DNA of 64,000 nt from Leptolyngbya iicbica LK (GTDB lineage Bacteria > Cyanobacteriota > Cyanobacteriia > Phormidesmidales > Phormidesmidaceae). The stretch spans positions 182,805-246,804 of the forward strand of contig NZ_QVFV01000006.1 of the NCBI RefSeq assembly GCF_004212215.1, read 5' to 3'. Positions 7,573-16,338 of the stretch are shown in pieces. A program made the position numbers and the translations under genes. The notes below the pieces were generated by a model. The model did not search any database. It was not told where the DNA came from and saw only the letters and a program-made list of their open reading frames with translations. How positions within the stretch are numbered: position 1 is the first letter of the stretch; every line of letters begins with the position of its first letter.

Positions 7573-8847
7573 ATGCCCTTAGAAGCATTATTTCAGGGAC
7601 TTTTAGGTGCCTCTAGCCTCTTAATTGGGGCAGTGTTGGGTATCTGCTGGAAGCCAGGCCGAGTAATCACAGCGGCGATTATGGCCTTCGGCAGCGGTAC
7701 TCTATTGGCGGCGATCGCCTTCGACATTACCCAACCCGTGTTCGAGAATGCGGGGTTCCTGCCCCTGTTGGTGGGATTCGTTTTAGGCGGCACCTTCTTT
7801 ACCCTCATCATCAACTACATCGACGATCGCGGCGGCTTTATCCGGCACCCGTCCTCGTCCCGGCGGTTTTTCTACCACCACCGCCAAGAAGAAACCTCCG
7901 AAGTGCTCGACGAAATCGCCCACGTCGAGATGCTCCACAATCTTTCCCCCTCTGAAGTGCAGGCCATCATTCCCCTGCTGAAGCCGTTGACGGTAGAACC
8001 CGGCACCACCCTGTGCGAAGAAGGCACCCCCGGCGATGCCATGTTCATCATTTTGTCGGGCGAAGCCGACATTTACAAAGGGCCGCAGTTGATGGCGCAA
8101 CTCGGGGCCGGGGAAATGTTTGGCGAAATGGCCCTACTCACAGGCGAAGAGCGATCGGCCAGCGTCATCGCCCGCACCCCGATGAAGCTGTACGAACTCG
8201 ACAAATCAGACTTCGACGGCATGCTGACGCGATCGCCCCACTTGGCCAGCGGTCTCAGTCGCATTTTGGCCCGCCGTCTGCGAGAGACCACCCAGTCCAC
8301 CGCCAAAGCCCGCGAAAAATCCGACGGGCAGTGGCGTCAGCAAGTGCTCGACAGCGTCGAAGTCGACTTTCCCCTATCAGAGCAACAGATTCAGCAGTTA
8401 GCCAAAAGCTCCGCGCCCCTCGCCATCCTCGTCGGCACCCTGATGGACAACATTCCGGAAGCCCTGGTCATCGGCTTCAACGTGGGCAGCGGACACCTCA
8501 GCAGTTCCTTTCTGATGGCCGTCTTCATCTCCAATATTCCCGAAGCTCTCTCTAGCTCCGTCGGGATGCAACAAGCAGGGACCAAAGCCCGCCGCATTCT
8601 GACCCTATGGGGGGGAGCCGTGATGCTAAGCGGCCTTACCGCCATGTTGGGCAACTTTTTGAGTACCGTTGCCAATGACTGGGTGTTGGGTACGGCCCAA
8701 GCGCTGGCTGGAGGGGCTATCTTAGCCATGCTCTCTAGCACCATGATGCCCGAAGCTTACGAAATGGGCGGCGGCACCGTCACCTATTCCACGATTGCAG
8801 GCTTCCTCGTTGGCTTTTGGGTCGTGACGCTGTCAGCGGTGGGCTAG
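7573..8847 (+). CDS. ZIP-like metal transporter with an inserted cyclic-nucleotide-binding domain
   Basis: The 424-residue protein begins with three hydrophobic segments (about 1-80). A soluble cNMP-binding domain follows at roughly 115-235, with the phosphate-binding cassette FGEMALLTGEERSASV in which the key Glu and Arg are kept. After this come four to five more membrane helices. Two of them carry DNIPEALVIG and SNIPEALSSS, which correspond to the paired metal-site helices of ZIP transporters (HNxPEG/N-x-PEG), with Asp or Ser replacing His and Ala replacing Gly. The regulatory domain therefore sits in the central loop of the transporter. I infer metal or other ion transport gated by a cyclic nucleotide. 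It converges on a CDF exporter and overlaps it by 4 bp. Confidence 0.8.
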   Translation: MPLEALFQGLLGASSLLIGAVLGICWKPGRVITAAIMAFGSGTLLAAIAFDITQPVFENAGFLPLLVGFVLGGTFFTLIINYIDDRGGFIRHPSSSRRFFYHHRQEETSEVLDEIAHVEMLHNLSPSEVQAIIPLLKPLTVEPGTTLCEEGTPGDAMFIILSGEADIYKGPQLMAQLGAGEMFGEMALLTGEERSASVIARTPMKLYELDKSDFDGMLTRSPHLASGLSRILARRLRETTQSTAKAREKSDGQWRQQVLDSVEVDFPLSEQQIQQLAKSSAPLAILVGTLMDNIPEALVIGFNVGSGHLSSSFLMAVFISNIPEALSSSVGMQQAGTKARRILTLWGGAVMLSGLTAMLGNFLSTVANDWVLGTAQALAGGAILAMLSSTMMPEAYEMGGGTVTYSTIAGFLVGFWVVTLSAVG

Positions 8848-9824
8848 TCCGGCGTATCCGCCATGGAAGGTGTGGCCATAGTTGACGATTCGCCACTCGC
8901 CCCGGTGGCTTGGGTGGCTGAGGCCGCTTCGATAAAAATTCGCTTGACTTCTTCGTGATTATCACGAATGTCTTGCTCAATGCGCCGCACAGCCGCCTCA
9001 ATATCGTCTGCCGAGAGGTCATCGGCAAATTCAATATTCAGCGCCAGCATCACATCTTTGGGTCCCATATGCAGGGTAATGAGCTGCCCTAAACTCGTCA
9101 CGGCTGGGTCGGCTTGGATAATGGCTTTGATGCTGTCCTGAGTCTCTGGCAGGGCACTTTCGCCAATCAACAAGCCTTTGGTCTCCGAAACCAGCACCAT
9201 GGCCACCAGAGTCAAAATAATGCCGATGATGATGGAAGCAATGCCGTCATACAGTTCGTTTTGGGTCAACTGGCTCAGGTACACCCCCGCAAAGGCCACG
9301 CCTAAACCCAGGAGCGCCGCCGCGTCTTCAAAAATCACAATGAAACTGCTGGGGTCTTTGCTGCGCTTCATCGCCGCCCAGAGATTATCCTGGCGGTGCG
9401 GATCTTGCTGGTTGAACTCACGAATGGAGACAGTCAGGGCGGCTCCTTCAAAAATAGCCGCTGTGCCGAGGACGACGTAACTCACTAGGGCATTGGCAGA
9501 CGGTTCGGGATCTTGAAAACTCTTCACCCCCTCGTAGATGGAGAAGCCGCCCCCCAGCGAAAAAATCAACACGGCAACCACCAGCGACCAAAAGTAGAGC
9601 TCCTGGCCGTGGCCCAGGGGATGCAGCTCGTCGGGGCCTTTTTCGCTTTGTTTCAGGCCGTACAACAGCAACACTTCATTCACCGAGTCAACGACCGAGT
9701 GAATGCCCTCAGACAACATGGCAGAACTGCCGCTAATGCTGGCGCCGACAAATTTGGCGATCGCGATCGCGAGATTGGCCGCGAGCGCGGCATAAATGGA
9801 AACTTTGGAGGCTGACTCGGCCAT
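8844..9824 (-). CDS. Cation diffusion facilitator, SLC30A9-like
   Basis: The 326-residue protein (start ATG 9824; an upstream TTG at 9842 is weaker) has six membrane helices and a C-terminal cytoplasmic domain. Transport-site residues are visible in helix 2 (EGIHSVVDSVNE) and helix 5 (FEDAAALLG), with HPLGHGQE between helices 2 and 3. The E-D-A-A signature in helix 5 is that of the SLC30A9/ZnT9-like branch rather than the classical HxxxD Zn exporters. The C-terminus ends in a Ser/Thr/Ala-rich tail. It probably exports Zn or a related divalent metal by proton exchange. The tail-to-tail overlap with a ZIP-like gene joins opposite transport directions at one locus. Confidence 0.85.
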   Translation of the reverse strand: MAESASKVSIYAALAANLAIAIAKFVGASISGSSAMLSEGIHSVVDSVNEVLLLYGLKQSEKGPDELHPLGHGQELYFWSLVVAVLIFSLGGGFSIYEGVKSFQDPEPSANALVSYVVLGTAAIFEGAALTVSIREFNQQDPHRQDNLWAAMKRSKDPSSFIVIFEDAAALLGLGVAFAGVYLSQLTQNELYDGIASIIIGIILTLVAMVLVSETKGLLIGESALPETQDSIKAIIQADPAVTSLGQLITLHMGPKDVMLALNIEFADDLSADDIEAAVRRIEQDIRDNHEEVKRIFIEAASATQATGASGESSTMATPSMADTPD

Positions 9825-9942
9825 AGTGGTGATAGTTCTCAAGGCTGACGGACTCTACAGACAAACTGTAACTGTAGATCCGCCATCCTCTCTACTGTCC
9901 GATGGACGGGTATGGGCGACCGAGATTAATGCCGACCCGCGA

Positions 9943-10953
9943 TTAGCGGACAAATTGGGGCATCACTTCTGCTGCCGTGTAGAGTCCATGCTGCCCGCGC
10001 TGGTGCAAGGTAATCCCCGCCTTAAGATAGCCAAACGCGGGTCCACAGACGTTCGCCGCCATGCTGGTTTCGTCTCCCAAGGTAAAGGTGTGGGTCGAAA
10101 TCTTGCCCTCAAAGGTGCGTCCCGTGACCTGGACGTTGGTGCTGAGAGGCTTTTTGGAATTCCGCGTATCCACGATGCCGCCCACGGTAACCTGATCGCG
10201 ATCGCAGATCCCCGCCAGTTCCAGCATCAAGTCATCGGCATGTTCCATATTTTCCAACTGGAGAATGCCGTCAGTGCGATCGAGCAGGGCCGCAACTTCT
10301 TCATCGCTCATGGCCCGAGCCGAGTCAACATCGTACTCCGGCATGTGGGCAATGTCTTCGCGAATGGTAGCTCGATAGGCTTCCCAGTTAGCAATACCGA
10401 CGCCAAAGGTAATCTTGACGCTGTGAATCTCGGTGTAGCTTTGGGCCGCGACTGTCGCCGCGGCGGTCAACAAACCAGGAGTCGCCCCACACCCCGTCAT
10501 ATAGGTGATGCCAGCCGCTTGCAGCTCGTCTCGTAAGGCGTAAATTTGCTCCATCGCGCTGGTGCGCTTCAACGCATCCACCAACACTCCCCGCCAACCC
10601 GACGCGATAAATTGTTGCACCACCGAAGCCATGAAGGTGTTGGGCAGGTTCGGCAACGCCAGAAAATAACCTTGTACATTCGGGGCTGCTTGGATCAGAT
10701 CTGCAATGCTTTGCTGACTCAGCACGCCACCCGACTCGACATAGCCCACCGAGCCGCGATCGCGATACGCCTCAATGCAGGTTTGCGGCTCTAAACCCCG
10801 GGCATCGTATACATAGCCTTGCTTATCCGCCGCTGCGACCAATTGCATTTCCGTCTTGGGCATGAGCACTCGCGTCGCGGCTTGACCCAGCCCACCAAAC
10901 CCGAGCACGCCCACTGCGATCGGAGATTGTGACGCGATTGTTTGAGAATTCAT
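9943..10953 (-). CDS. Saccharopine dehydrogenase-like oxidoreductase
   Basis: The 336-residue protein starts with a dinucleotide-binding strand [17 protein letters not shown] (about 13-29). It continues with a Rossmann domain containing [11 protein letters not shown] and a central [20 protein letters not shown]. This is the pattern of the cyanobacterial saccharopine-dehydrogenase-like oxidoreductases. Their substrate is not established, and lysine catabolism through saccharopine is not expected in these organisms. ATG 10953 is the first start. It is monocistronic; a gap of about 390 bp lies upstream. Confidence 0.8.
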   Translation of the reverse strand: MNSQTIASQSPIAVGVLGFGGLGQAATRVLMPKTEMQLVAAADKQGYVYDARGLEPQTCIEAYRDRGSVGYVESGGVLSQQSIADLIQAAPNVQGYFLALPNLPNTFMASVVQQFIASGWRGVLVDALKRTSAMEQIYALRDELQAAGITYMTGCGATPGLLTAAATVAAQSYTEIHSVKITFGVGIANWEAYRATIREDIAHMPEYDVDSARAMSDEEVAALLDRTDGILQLENMEHADDLMLELAGICDRDQVTVGGIVDTRNSKKPLSTNVQVTGRTFEGKISTHTFTLGDETSMAANVCGPAFGYLKAGITLHQRGQHGLYTAAEVMPQFVR

Positions 10954-11339
10954 GGCGTTATTCCGTTTACTTCACAGTCCCTCATTATCGGGCGATCGCG
11001 CCGCAGTCATTGCGCCAATTTCCCAACCGTCAAACTCCATCACAGCAGGATGTTGCAGCTCGTAAAGATCTGCAAAGTTTTGGCGATCGCGATCCCCTCA
11101 AACCCCTAATTTTGCGGTCAGTCATCCTCACGATAGGTTGACGCTGACCAACCAATTACGTAACACTGAACGGTAATTTGAAGTGAATACTCTCGCCGTC
11201 AATAATTTGCATTAACATTTGCTATGCGATGGCTGACTGTCCTTCAGAAATGCTTAGTAGGATAAAGTTGTTTTACAACTTTTGCCGGAATGCTCAGTCT
11301 CAATGGACTGAATTAATTTTTCACTACCTGAAACGCTGT
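10954..11339. other. Gap between two divergent genes
   Basis: This 386-bp stretch separates the oxidoreductase from the DUF2997 operon. It contains partial HIP1 sites and an AT-rich part from about 11150 to 11330 that should hold the promoter of the DUF2997-ycf35-ferredoxin operon. A frame open from 11229 runs into DUF2997, but its extra 37 codons have no family likeness. I see no RNA gene or hairpin. Confidence 0.5.
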
Positions 11340-11558
11340 ATGGAAACCTTGGAATTCATCATCTATCCCGACGGTCGCGTCAAGGAGATGGTGACAGGTA
11401 TCGTCGGTCGCTCTTGTGAGGACGTGACTCGCAAGATTGAGGAGCAGTTGGGTAATGTCGTTAGCCGTGAGCAAACGTCTGACTTTTATGCCCAATCAGC
11501 CCATCAAACGTCTACAGTCGATACCCAAAACCGAGCAACTTATAGCGACTGGGGCTAG
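11340..11558 (+). CDS. DUF2997 protein
   Basis: The 72-residue product starts at ATG 11340 with METLEFIIYPDGRVKEMVTG, the signature of DUF2997 (I-x-P-D-G-x-V followed by G-x-x-G-x-x-C). The Cys in GRSCEDVTRKIEE is the family's conserved one. A longer frame from 11229 exists, but the upstream part lacks similarity. The gene is first in an operon with ycf35 (27-bp gap) and a ferredoxin (20-bp gap). Its function is unknown; constant association with Ycf35 suggests they act together. Confidence 0.85.
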   Translation: METLEFIIYPDGRVKEMVTGIVGRSCEDVTRKIEEQLGNVVSREQTSDFYAQSAHQTSTVDTQNRATYSDWG

Positions 11559-11585
11559 TTCAACGTTCGTTAACGCACGGATAAC

Positions 11586-11975
11586 ATGTCACACTTTAGC
11601 CAGATTCGGACTAAAATCCGCAACCTCTCTTCCTTGCAATCGGCTTTGACCGACCTGGGCATTGACTGGAAGTCAGGCCCCTCTCCTGTTCGGGGATATC
11701 AAGGCGCTGCTGAAACCGCTGAGGTTGTGATTGAGCAACCTAATGGGTTTGACATTGGTTTCCGCTTAAATCCTGAAACCAAAGATTACGAATTGGTTGC
11801 TGATCTGCAGTATTGGCAGCAGCCCCTTTCAGTTGATGGCTTTGTCAACCAAATTACTCAACGCTACGCCTTCCACACAGTGCTCGAAGCAACCAAGCAT
11901 GAAGGCTTTCAAGTAGCCGAGCAAAAGACCACCGACGACGGTGCCATTCGTCTAGTGGTTCAACGCTGGGCTTAG
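11586..11975 (+). CDS. ycf35: Ycf35 family protein (DUF1257)
   Basis: The 129-residue protein begins MSHFSQIRTKIRNLSSLQ-ALTDLG, the hallmark of Ycf35/DUF1257. It continues with V-R-G-Y-x-G, ADLQYWQQPLSVDGFVNQ, QRYAFHTVLE and the closing IRLVVQRW. Ycf35 is encoded in red-algal plastids and nearly all cyanobacteria, and its biochemical role is unresolved. Length and start match the family. It is the middle gene of the three-gene operon, and the ferredoxin behind it suggests an electron-transfer or Fe-S-linked role, which is an inference. Confidence 0.92.
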   Translation: MSHFSQIRTKIRNLSSLQSALTDLGIDWKSGPSPVRGYQGAAETAEVVIEQPNGFDIGFRLNPETKDYELVADLQYWQQPLSVDGFVNQITQRYAFHTVLEATKHEGFQVAEQKTTDDGAIRLVVQRWA

Positions 11976-11995
11976 TTGTTCATCGGGGAAAGCTG

Positions 11996-12490
11996 ATGCC
12001 CCCATCTTTTGACGACGCCTTTACAGAAACAGGCGAAGATTTTGTAGCCTCTCCAAGCGGTTTAGAACCAGAGTTAGGCGGCGACCTCAGAGGCGCTGCT
12101 GATCGTACTGGGTTTGAACCGGAGCTTGGGGGGGCTTTACGCCAAAAAGGCGTCTACGTAGACGAATTGACGTGCATTGGCTGTTGTCACTGTGCCCACG
12201 TCGCGCGCGATACCTTTTATATCGAGCCAGATTATGGTCGGGCGCGGGCCATTCGCCAAGATGGTGATCCTGAAGAGGTCATTCAGGAAGCGATCGACAC
12301 TTGCCCAGTAGATTGTATTCACTGGGTTGACTACACCGAACTCAAGCAACTAGAAAAAGAACGGCAGCATCAAGTTATTCCGATCGCTGGCTTTCCTGTC
12401 GACAAGGCGATGGCCCGTACCGAACAGCGTAAGCGCCAGAAGAGAAGCGATCGCGCTAACGCTCAAAGGCATCGTTCTGACCACTCCTAG
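11996..12490 (+). CDS. 4Fe-4S ferredoxin, third gene of the ycf35 operon
   Basis: The 164-residue protein has an acidic N-terminal extension of about 45 residues with a repeated L/F-EPELGG motif. A single-cluster ferredoxin domain follows, with CIGCCHC near 60-66 and CPVDCIHWVDY near 102-112, giving four cluster ligands from CxxCxxC and the distant CP. The C-terminus is a basic, Arg/Lys-rich tail that could bind nucleic acid or a membrane surface. The ribosome site GGGGAAAG lies just before ATG 11996. I infer electron transfer to or with Ycf35. Confidence 0.85.
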   Translation: MPPSFDDAFTETGEDFVASPSGLEPELGGDLRGAADRTGFEPELGGALRQKGVYVDELTCIGCCHCAHVARDTFYIEPDYGRARAIRQDGDPEEVIQEAIDTCPVDCIHWVDYTELKQLEKERQHQVIPIAGFPVDKAMARTEQRKRQKRSDRANAQRHRSDHS

Positions 12491-12539
12491 CGACAGTTGA
12501 ATCCTTGCGCCGTTGCATCCGTATTGCTGCCGTCAAAAA

Positions 12540-12577
12540 TAGCCCCTGCCTTGATATTTCAATCAAGGCAGGGGCTA
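12540..12577 (-). terminator. Terminator of the PEP-CTERM gene
   Basis: A perfect 16-bp stem (TAGCCCCTGCCTTGAT and its complement) encloses the loop ATTTCA. Read on the minus strand it is followed by ATTTTTGAC, a T-run, so it terminates the gene ending at 12659. It may also stop the ferredoxin operon from the other side, but no T-run follows on the plus strand. Confidence 0.75.
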
Positions 12578-12658
12578 TGATTTCTGGTGCTTCCTGTCAC
12601 GAACAGTAAGTTGACCATTTTGGGTCAACTGTAAAAGCTGACCCATTTTATAAGCGGC

Positions 12659-13444
12659 TTATGCGGTGGGCTCACCCTTGCGGCGACGGCTAGCAACAAA
12701 CGCCCCAGCAACTGCAGTCAAGCCCAAAACAGCCGTCGGTTCAGGCACAGTTACACCAGCCACCTTAAAGTCCGGCCCTTGGAAGCTGCTCTTAGAAATG
12801 AGAGTAACTTTGGTCACACTTTCACCGAGCTTAATGCCACGGCTGCCGACTTTTTGGCCTACATCATTCTTGGTGCTGATTTCAGTCGTATCGATATTGA
12901 AGCCTGCGTAATCAAAAGTCGAGCTGTCAAATACTTGGTCGATACCTCCAGCGACCACTTGAATCCGACTATTCATTCCCCGCTCCCATAACAGCAGGGT
13001 ATTAAACGCCTTTTCAAACTCAAGCTCGAGGGTGAAATAGCCGTTATCTTCAGTGTCAACGATGTTATTGAGGTTTAACTTACCATTGGCGTCTCTACCT
13101 AACGAGGAGACAATGTTTGCGTCGCTAGGGTCTTCTACTGCAATACCGTCAGCATTGTCGCCTCGATCTGAGCTTGCAGCCCCCGTATTACCGCCACTGT
13201 AAGGCTTATTCGTGAGACTTGCCCCAGTAACAGCAGAGAAGTCAGAGATATTCGTGCCGTTCTGAGTGGTGATCGACTCCAGGAATATGTTTCCGGTGGG
13301 AGGAGTACCGACAAAATTAGTTGTAAACGAAAAGGCGCTGGCGCTACCAGCGGCCATCAATAGAGTGCCAGCAGCGGCACCAACGGTCATCGCGGATTTA
13401 GTGAATGAGGAGAACATAGCTCGGTTTCTACTGAGATTGGACAT
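12659..13444 (-). CDS. Exported PEP-CTERM protein
   Basis: Starting at ATG 13444 (MSNLSRNRAMF), the protein has 261 residues. It has a signal peptide with hydrophobic core and cleavage near SASAF, then a beta-rich body with many Asn/Thr/Gly, and the sorting tag VPEPTAVLGLTAVAGAF followed by RRRKGE. PEP-CTERM proteins are cut and anchored by an exosortase and go to the cell surface or matrix. No exosortase is in the window. The N-terminal segment FSFTTNFVG and the internal FTLELEFEKAFNTLLLWERG may place it among the exosortase-dependent surface proteins of cyanobacteria, which is tentative. An upstream in-frame ATG at 13516 exists but adds a non-signal-like stretch. Confidence 0.85.
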   Translation of the reverse strand: MSNLSRNRAMFSSFTKSAMTVGAAAGTLLMAAGSASAFSFTTNFVGTPPTGNIFLESITTQNGTNISDFSAVTGASLTNKPYSGGNTGAASSDRGDNADGIAVEDPSDANIVSSLGRDANGKLNLNNIVDTEDNGYFTLELEFEKAFNTLLLWERGMNSRIQVVAGGIDQVFDSSTFDYAGFNIDTTEISTKNDVGQKVGSRGIKLGESVTKVTLISKSSFQGPDFKVAGVTVPEPTAVLGLTAVAGAFVASRRRKGEPTA

Positions 13445-13854
13445 GTTCACAGTATATTTCCTGATTTTGCGACCTATGTGTAAATACGACTGATTTCTCT
13501 GTAACTTCATACACATTGCCTAGTGTGTGATGACTTCTTGTTGAGGGTTAGCTTTTTGGTAGGAGTTATTAAGCAATAGCAGCAGCGATCGCTTCAGGAC
13601 TTCAGTATTCCTACTTATCGTGAAGTCCAGGCGTCTCAGGGATTTCCAAGATTGCCACAGCATTTTTCGACGCACTTCCTCAAAGATTGAGAGGTATGAC
13701 CGTAATTACCAGCTACGCTGATCAGCCTCTCCAAAGAAAAGGTGTGGTCAAATTTCGCGTATAAAAAAGAACTTTAGCCATGGGTATCTTTTCGCGGTTT
13801 GTGCCAATATAAGTCAGCTTATTGCAAGACCGTGAGTAGTCCCTAGTGCTGCAC
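13445..13854. other. Gene-free stretch upstream of the PEP-CTERM gene
   Basis: This 410-bp stretch is AT-richer than its surroundings and contains no convincing frame. The short minus frame at 13722-13955 overlaps the CPBP gene and looks accidental. It must hold the PEP-CTERM promoter and the 3' end of the CPBP transcript. I see no strong hairpin. Confidence 0.5.
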
Positions 13855-14442
13855 TCAAAGGTTGTCGTACTTAACTTTCCAAAACAGGCTGGCGACAAGA
13901 TTAGTCGTGGTGTGCGCCAGAATGGGTACGAGTAAGTTACCTGACCACAACGCACTCATCGCCAGTACTAGACCAATCACCGTGGCCCAAACGACGTAAG
14001 GCCACTGTTGTAGACCGCTAAGATGTAACACGCCAAAGCACAGACTAGAAAAAATGACTCCATAAACGTTGAGCCCGATCGCGGGTAGCATGACCCCCCG
14101 AAACAGTAATTCTTCACTGAGGCCTGGCAAGAGTCCCATCCAGATCAAATCACTCCAGGTGAGTGGCTCTAACACCAACTTGAGATACATATTTGCGCTA
14201 TCACGATAGCCCGGCCACACTTCGTAGGCGATCGCACTGGCGCCAGTAATGCCCAAGCCGATACTGAGTCCTAAGAGCAACACTTCAGCATCAAATGCCA
14301 CCGACAGCATCACCACTGAATCAAATAGCAGCCAAAAGCGGGCGACCATCAGCAGGACGAGGGCTGTGACCCCCATGGCCACCAAGACCTGCACACGGCT
14401 TAAGGGCTCCATTTGTGGTTCGTTGGAATTCAAGTTGGTCAC
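13855..14442 (-). CDS. CPBP family intramembrane protease
   Basis: The 195-residue membrane protein carries the three CPBP (Abi/CAAX protease-like) motifs: SEELLFRGVMLPA with the catalytic EE and Arg, FGVLHLSGLQ with a His, and LVPILAHTTTNL with a second His. There are about five to six membrane helices. Family members cleave membrane substrates or process bacteriocin-like peptides; the target here is unknown. The start at GTG 14442 gives MTNLNSNE; ATG 14412 (MEPLSRVQ) is the alternative. Confidence 0.85.
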   Translation of the reverse strand: MTNLNSNEPQMEPLSRVQVLVAMGVTALVLLMVARFWLLFDSVVMLSVAFDAEVLLLGLSIGLGITGASAIAYEVWPGYRDSANMYLKLVLEPLTWSDLIWMGLLPGLSEELLFRGVMLPAIGLNVYGVIFSSLCFGVLHLSGLQQWPYVVWATVIGLVLAMSALWSGNLLVPILAHTTTNLVASLFWKVKYDNL

Positions 14443-14650
14443 GGTTTACTTTGCTACTTCTGTGAGTTGCCACCCCAACCTTACAAAATTTCCTGAAGAA
14501 TTCAGAGCACGGGTTGGATTTTCTGGGAATTGTGACCGGACAAGCGCCACTTTCAGGTAAGTCCTAATGGGCTCTTGGGGGAGCCGGCAAGAGTCCCGGT
14601 GCCCATGTCAAAATACTTTTAGTAGAGCGTATTTGAGGATAAGCCGATCA

Positions 14651-15142
14651 ATGGTGCAACGTATCGAGCCCCAGCCAGGCCAAGAGTCGGTTTGGGATTA
14701 TCCCCGTCCGCCTCGGGTGGAAGGCTCTGAGAAACGCATTCGAGTGGTATTCAACGGACGAACCATTGCTGACTCCCAGCGCACGGTGCGCATTTTAGAA
14801 ACCAGTCATCCCCCGGTTTACTACATTCCTTTGGATGATGTAAGACAAGAGTTCTTGGTGCCCGTCCAGCGAGCTACCTTTTGCGAATGGAAGGGGGTGG
14901 CTCAGTATTTTGATTTGGTCGTGGGCGATCGCCGCGTCAGTCATGCCGTATGGCGTTATCCACAGCCGACAGAACGATTTGCCGCGATTAGCGACTGTGT
15001 AGCCGTCTATCCCAGTCAGATGGAGGCTTGCTACGTCGACGATGAGCTCGTGCAAGCTCAGGCGGGCGACTTTTACGGTGGCTGGATTACGAGCGACATT
15101 GTCGGCCCGTTCAAAGGCGGTGCCGGCACCTGGGGCTGGTGA
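14651..15142 (+). CDS. DUF427 protein
   Basis: From ATG 14651 the protein has 163 residues and shows the DUF427 pattern: a strand I-R-V-V-F-N-G-R-T-I-A-D-S, then ILETSHPPVYYIP, T-F-C-E-W-K-G, VWRYPQP and a closing Y-P-x-x-M-E-A-C-Y-V-D-D. DUF427 is a small beta-tent fold of unknown function that is common in actinobacteria and cyanobacteria. A longer frame from 14567 runs upstream, but that part lacks similarity. It converges on fba. Confidence 0.88.
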   Translation: MVQRIEPQPGQESVWDYPRPPRVEGSEKRIRVVFNGRTIADSQRTVRILETSHPPVYYIPLDDVRQEFLVPVQRATFCEWKGVAQYFDLVVGDRRVSHAVWRYPQPTERFAAISDCVAVYPSQMEACYVDDELVQAQAGDFYGGWITSDIVGPFKGGAGTWGW

Positions 15143-15193
15143 TCGTCCTGGCATAGTGCAGATTCAGGACTTTTCCAAAAACCGCACAACAAA

Positions 15194-15223
15194 AGGAGCC
15201 GCTGTCAATCACTAACGGCTCCT
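15194..15223 (-). terminator. Terminator of fba
   Basis: An 8-bp stem AGGAGCCG/CGGCTCCT with a 14-nt loop is followed on the minus strand by TTTTGTTG. It sits 36 bp after the fba stop codon. Confidence 0.65.
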
Positions 15224-15258
15224 AAAGGTTAGTAGCAATAAGCTACTGCTGATGCTAA

Positions 15259-16338
15259 TTACACAGCAGCGGCTTTCTTGACTTTGGCATCCAGTTCGCC
15301 AGCAGCATACTTAGCGGCGAAGACTTCGACGCCAACTTGCTGGATCTTGCTTGCGTTGCCTGCGGTACCAAACGCTTCGTAGCGATCGCGGCAGACCTGC
15401 TTCATGTACTTGATGGCAGGCTTCATGAAGTGGCGAGGATCGAAGTTGGAAGGATCCTTAGCAGCCGCTTCACGAATCGCAGCGGTAATTGCCAAACGGT
15501 TGTCAGTGTCAATGTTGACCTTGCGCACACCGCTCTTGATGCCTTTCTGGATTTCTTCAACGGGCACACCGTAGGTCTCAGGAATTTGACCACCGTACTC
15601 GTTGATCATGTCCAACCACTCTTGAGGCACAGAAGAGGAACCGTGCATCACCAAGTGGGTGTTGGGCAAGCGCTTGTGAATCTCTTCGATGCGGCTGATC
15701 GCCAAGATTTCACCAGTGGGCTTACGGGTGAACTTGTAAGCACCGTGGCTAGTACCGATGGCAACGGCTAGCGCATCTACTTGAGTTGCTTCCACAAACT
15801 GCACCGCTTCGTCAGGGTCAGTCAGCAGTTGGTCGTGGCTGAGAGTACCTTCAAAACCATGTCCGTCTTCTGCTTCACCCTGGCCCGTTTCGAGGGAACC
15901 CAGGCAGCCGAGCTCACCTTCAACACTGGCACCGATAGCATGAGCCACTTTCACAACTTCAGCAGTCACGCTGACGTTGTAGTCGAAGCTAGCAGGGGTC
16001 TTAGCATCTGATTCCAAGGAACCATCCATCATGACGCTAGTAAAGCCATTACGGATAGCGGAGTAGCAAGTGGCGGGGCTGTTGCCGTGGTCTTGGTGCA
16101 TGACCACAGGAATGTGGGGATACGTTTCAACGGCCGCCTGCACCAAGTGACGCAGGAAGTTTTCACCGGCATACTTCCGTGCACCACGGGAAGCTTGCAA
16201 AATCACGGGACTATCGGTTTCGTCAGCAGCCTCCATGATGGCCAGGATTTGCTCCAGGTTGTTGACGTTGTAAGCCGGGATACCGTAGCCGTTTTCGGCT
16301 GCGTGATCCAGCATTAACCGCATAGGGACGAGCGCCAT
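15259..16338 (-). CDS. fba: Class II fructose-bisphosphate aldolase, Calvin-cycle type
   Basis: The 359-residue protein is the class II aldolase used for gluconeogenesis and the Calvin cycle. It condenses DHAP with glyceraldehyde-3-phosphate or erythrose-4-phosphate in the cytosol. Visible segments are [13 protein letters not shown], the Zn-site [51 protein letters not shown] and [11 protein letters not shown]. The length and the insertion around [13 protein letters not shown] match the cyanobacterial/CbbA subtype. A strong ribosome site AGGAGG lies 7 bp before ATG 16338. Transketolase, a partner in the same cycle, is at the right end of the window but unlinked. Confidence 0.96.
   Translation of the reverse strand: MALVPMRLMLDHAAENGYGIPAYNVNNLEQILAIMEAADETDSPVILQASRGARKYAGENFLRHLVQAAVETYPHIPVVMHQDHGNSPATCYSAIRNGFTSVMMDGSLESDAKTPASFDYNVSVTAEVVKVAHAIGASVEGELGCLGSLETGQGEAEDGHGFEGTLSHDQLLTDPDEAVQFVEATQVDALAVAIGTSHGAYKFTRKPTGEILAISRIEEIHKRLPNTHLVMHGSSSVPQEWLDMINEYGGQIPETYGVPVEEIQKGIKSGVRKVNIDTDNRLAITAAIREAAAKDPSNFDPRHFMKPAIKYMKQVCRDRYEAFGTAGNASKIQQVGVEVFAAKYAAGELDAKVKKAAAV

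Noticed and set aside
9796-10536. 246-codon plus-strand frame
   Set aside because: It lies antisense to the saccharopine-dehydrogenase-like gene and shows no protein-family pattern.
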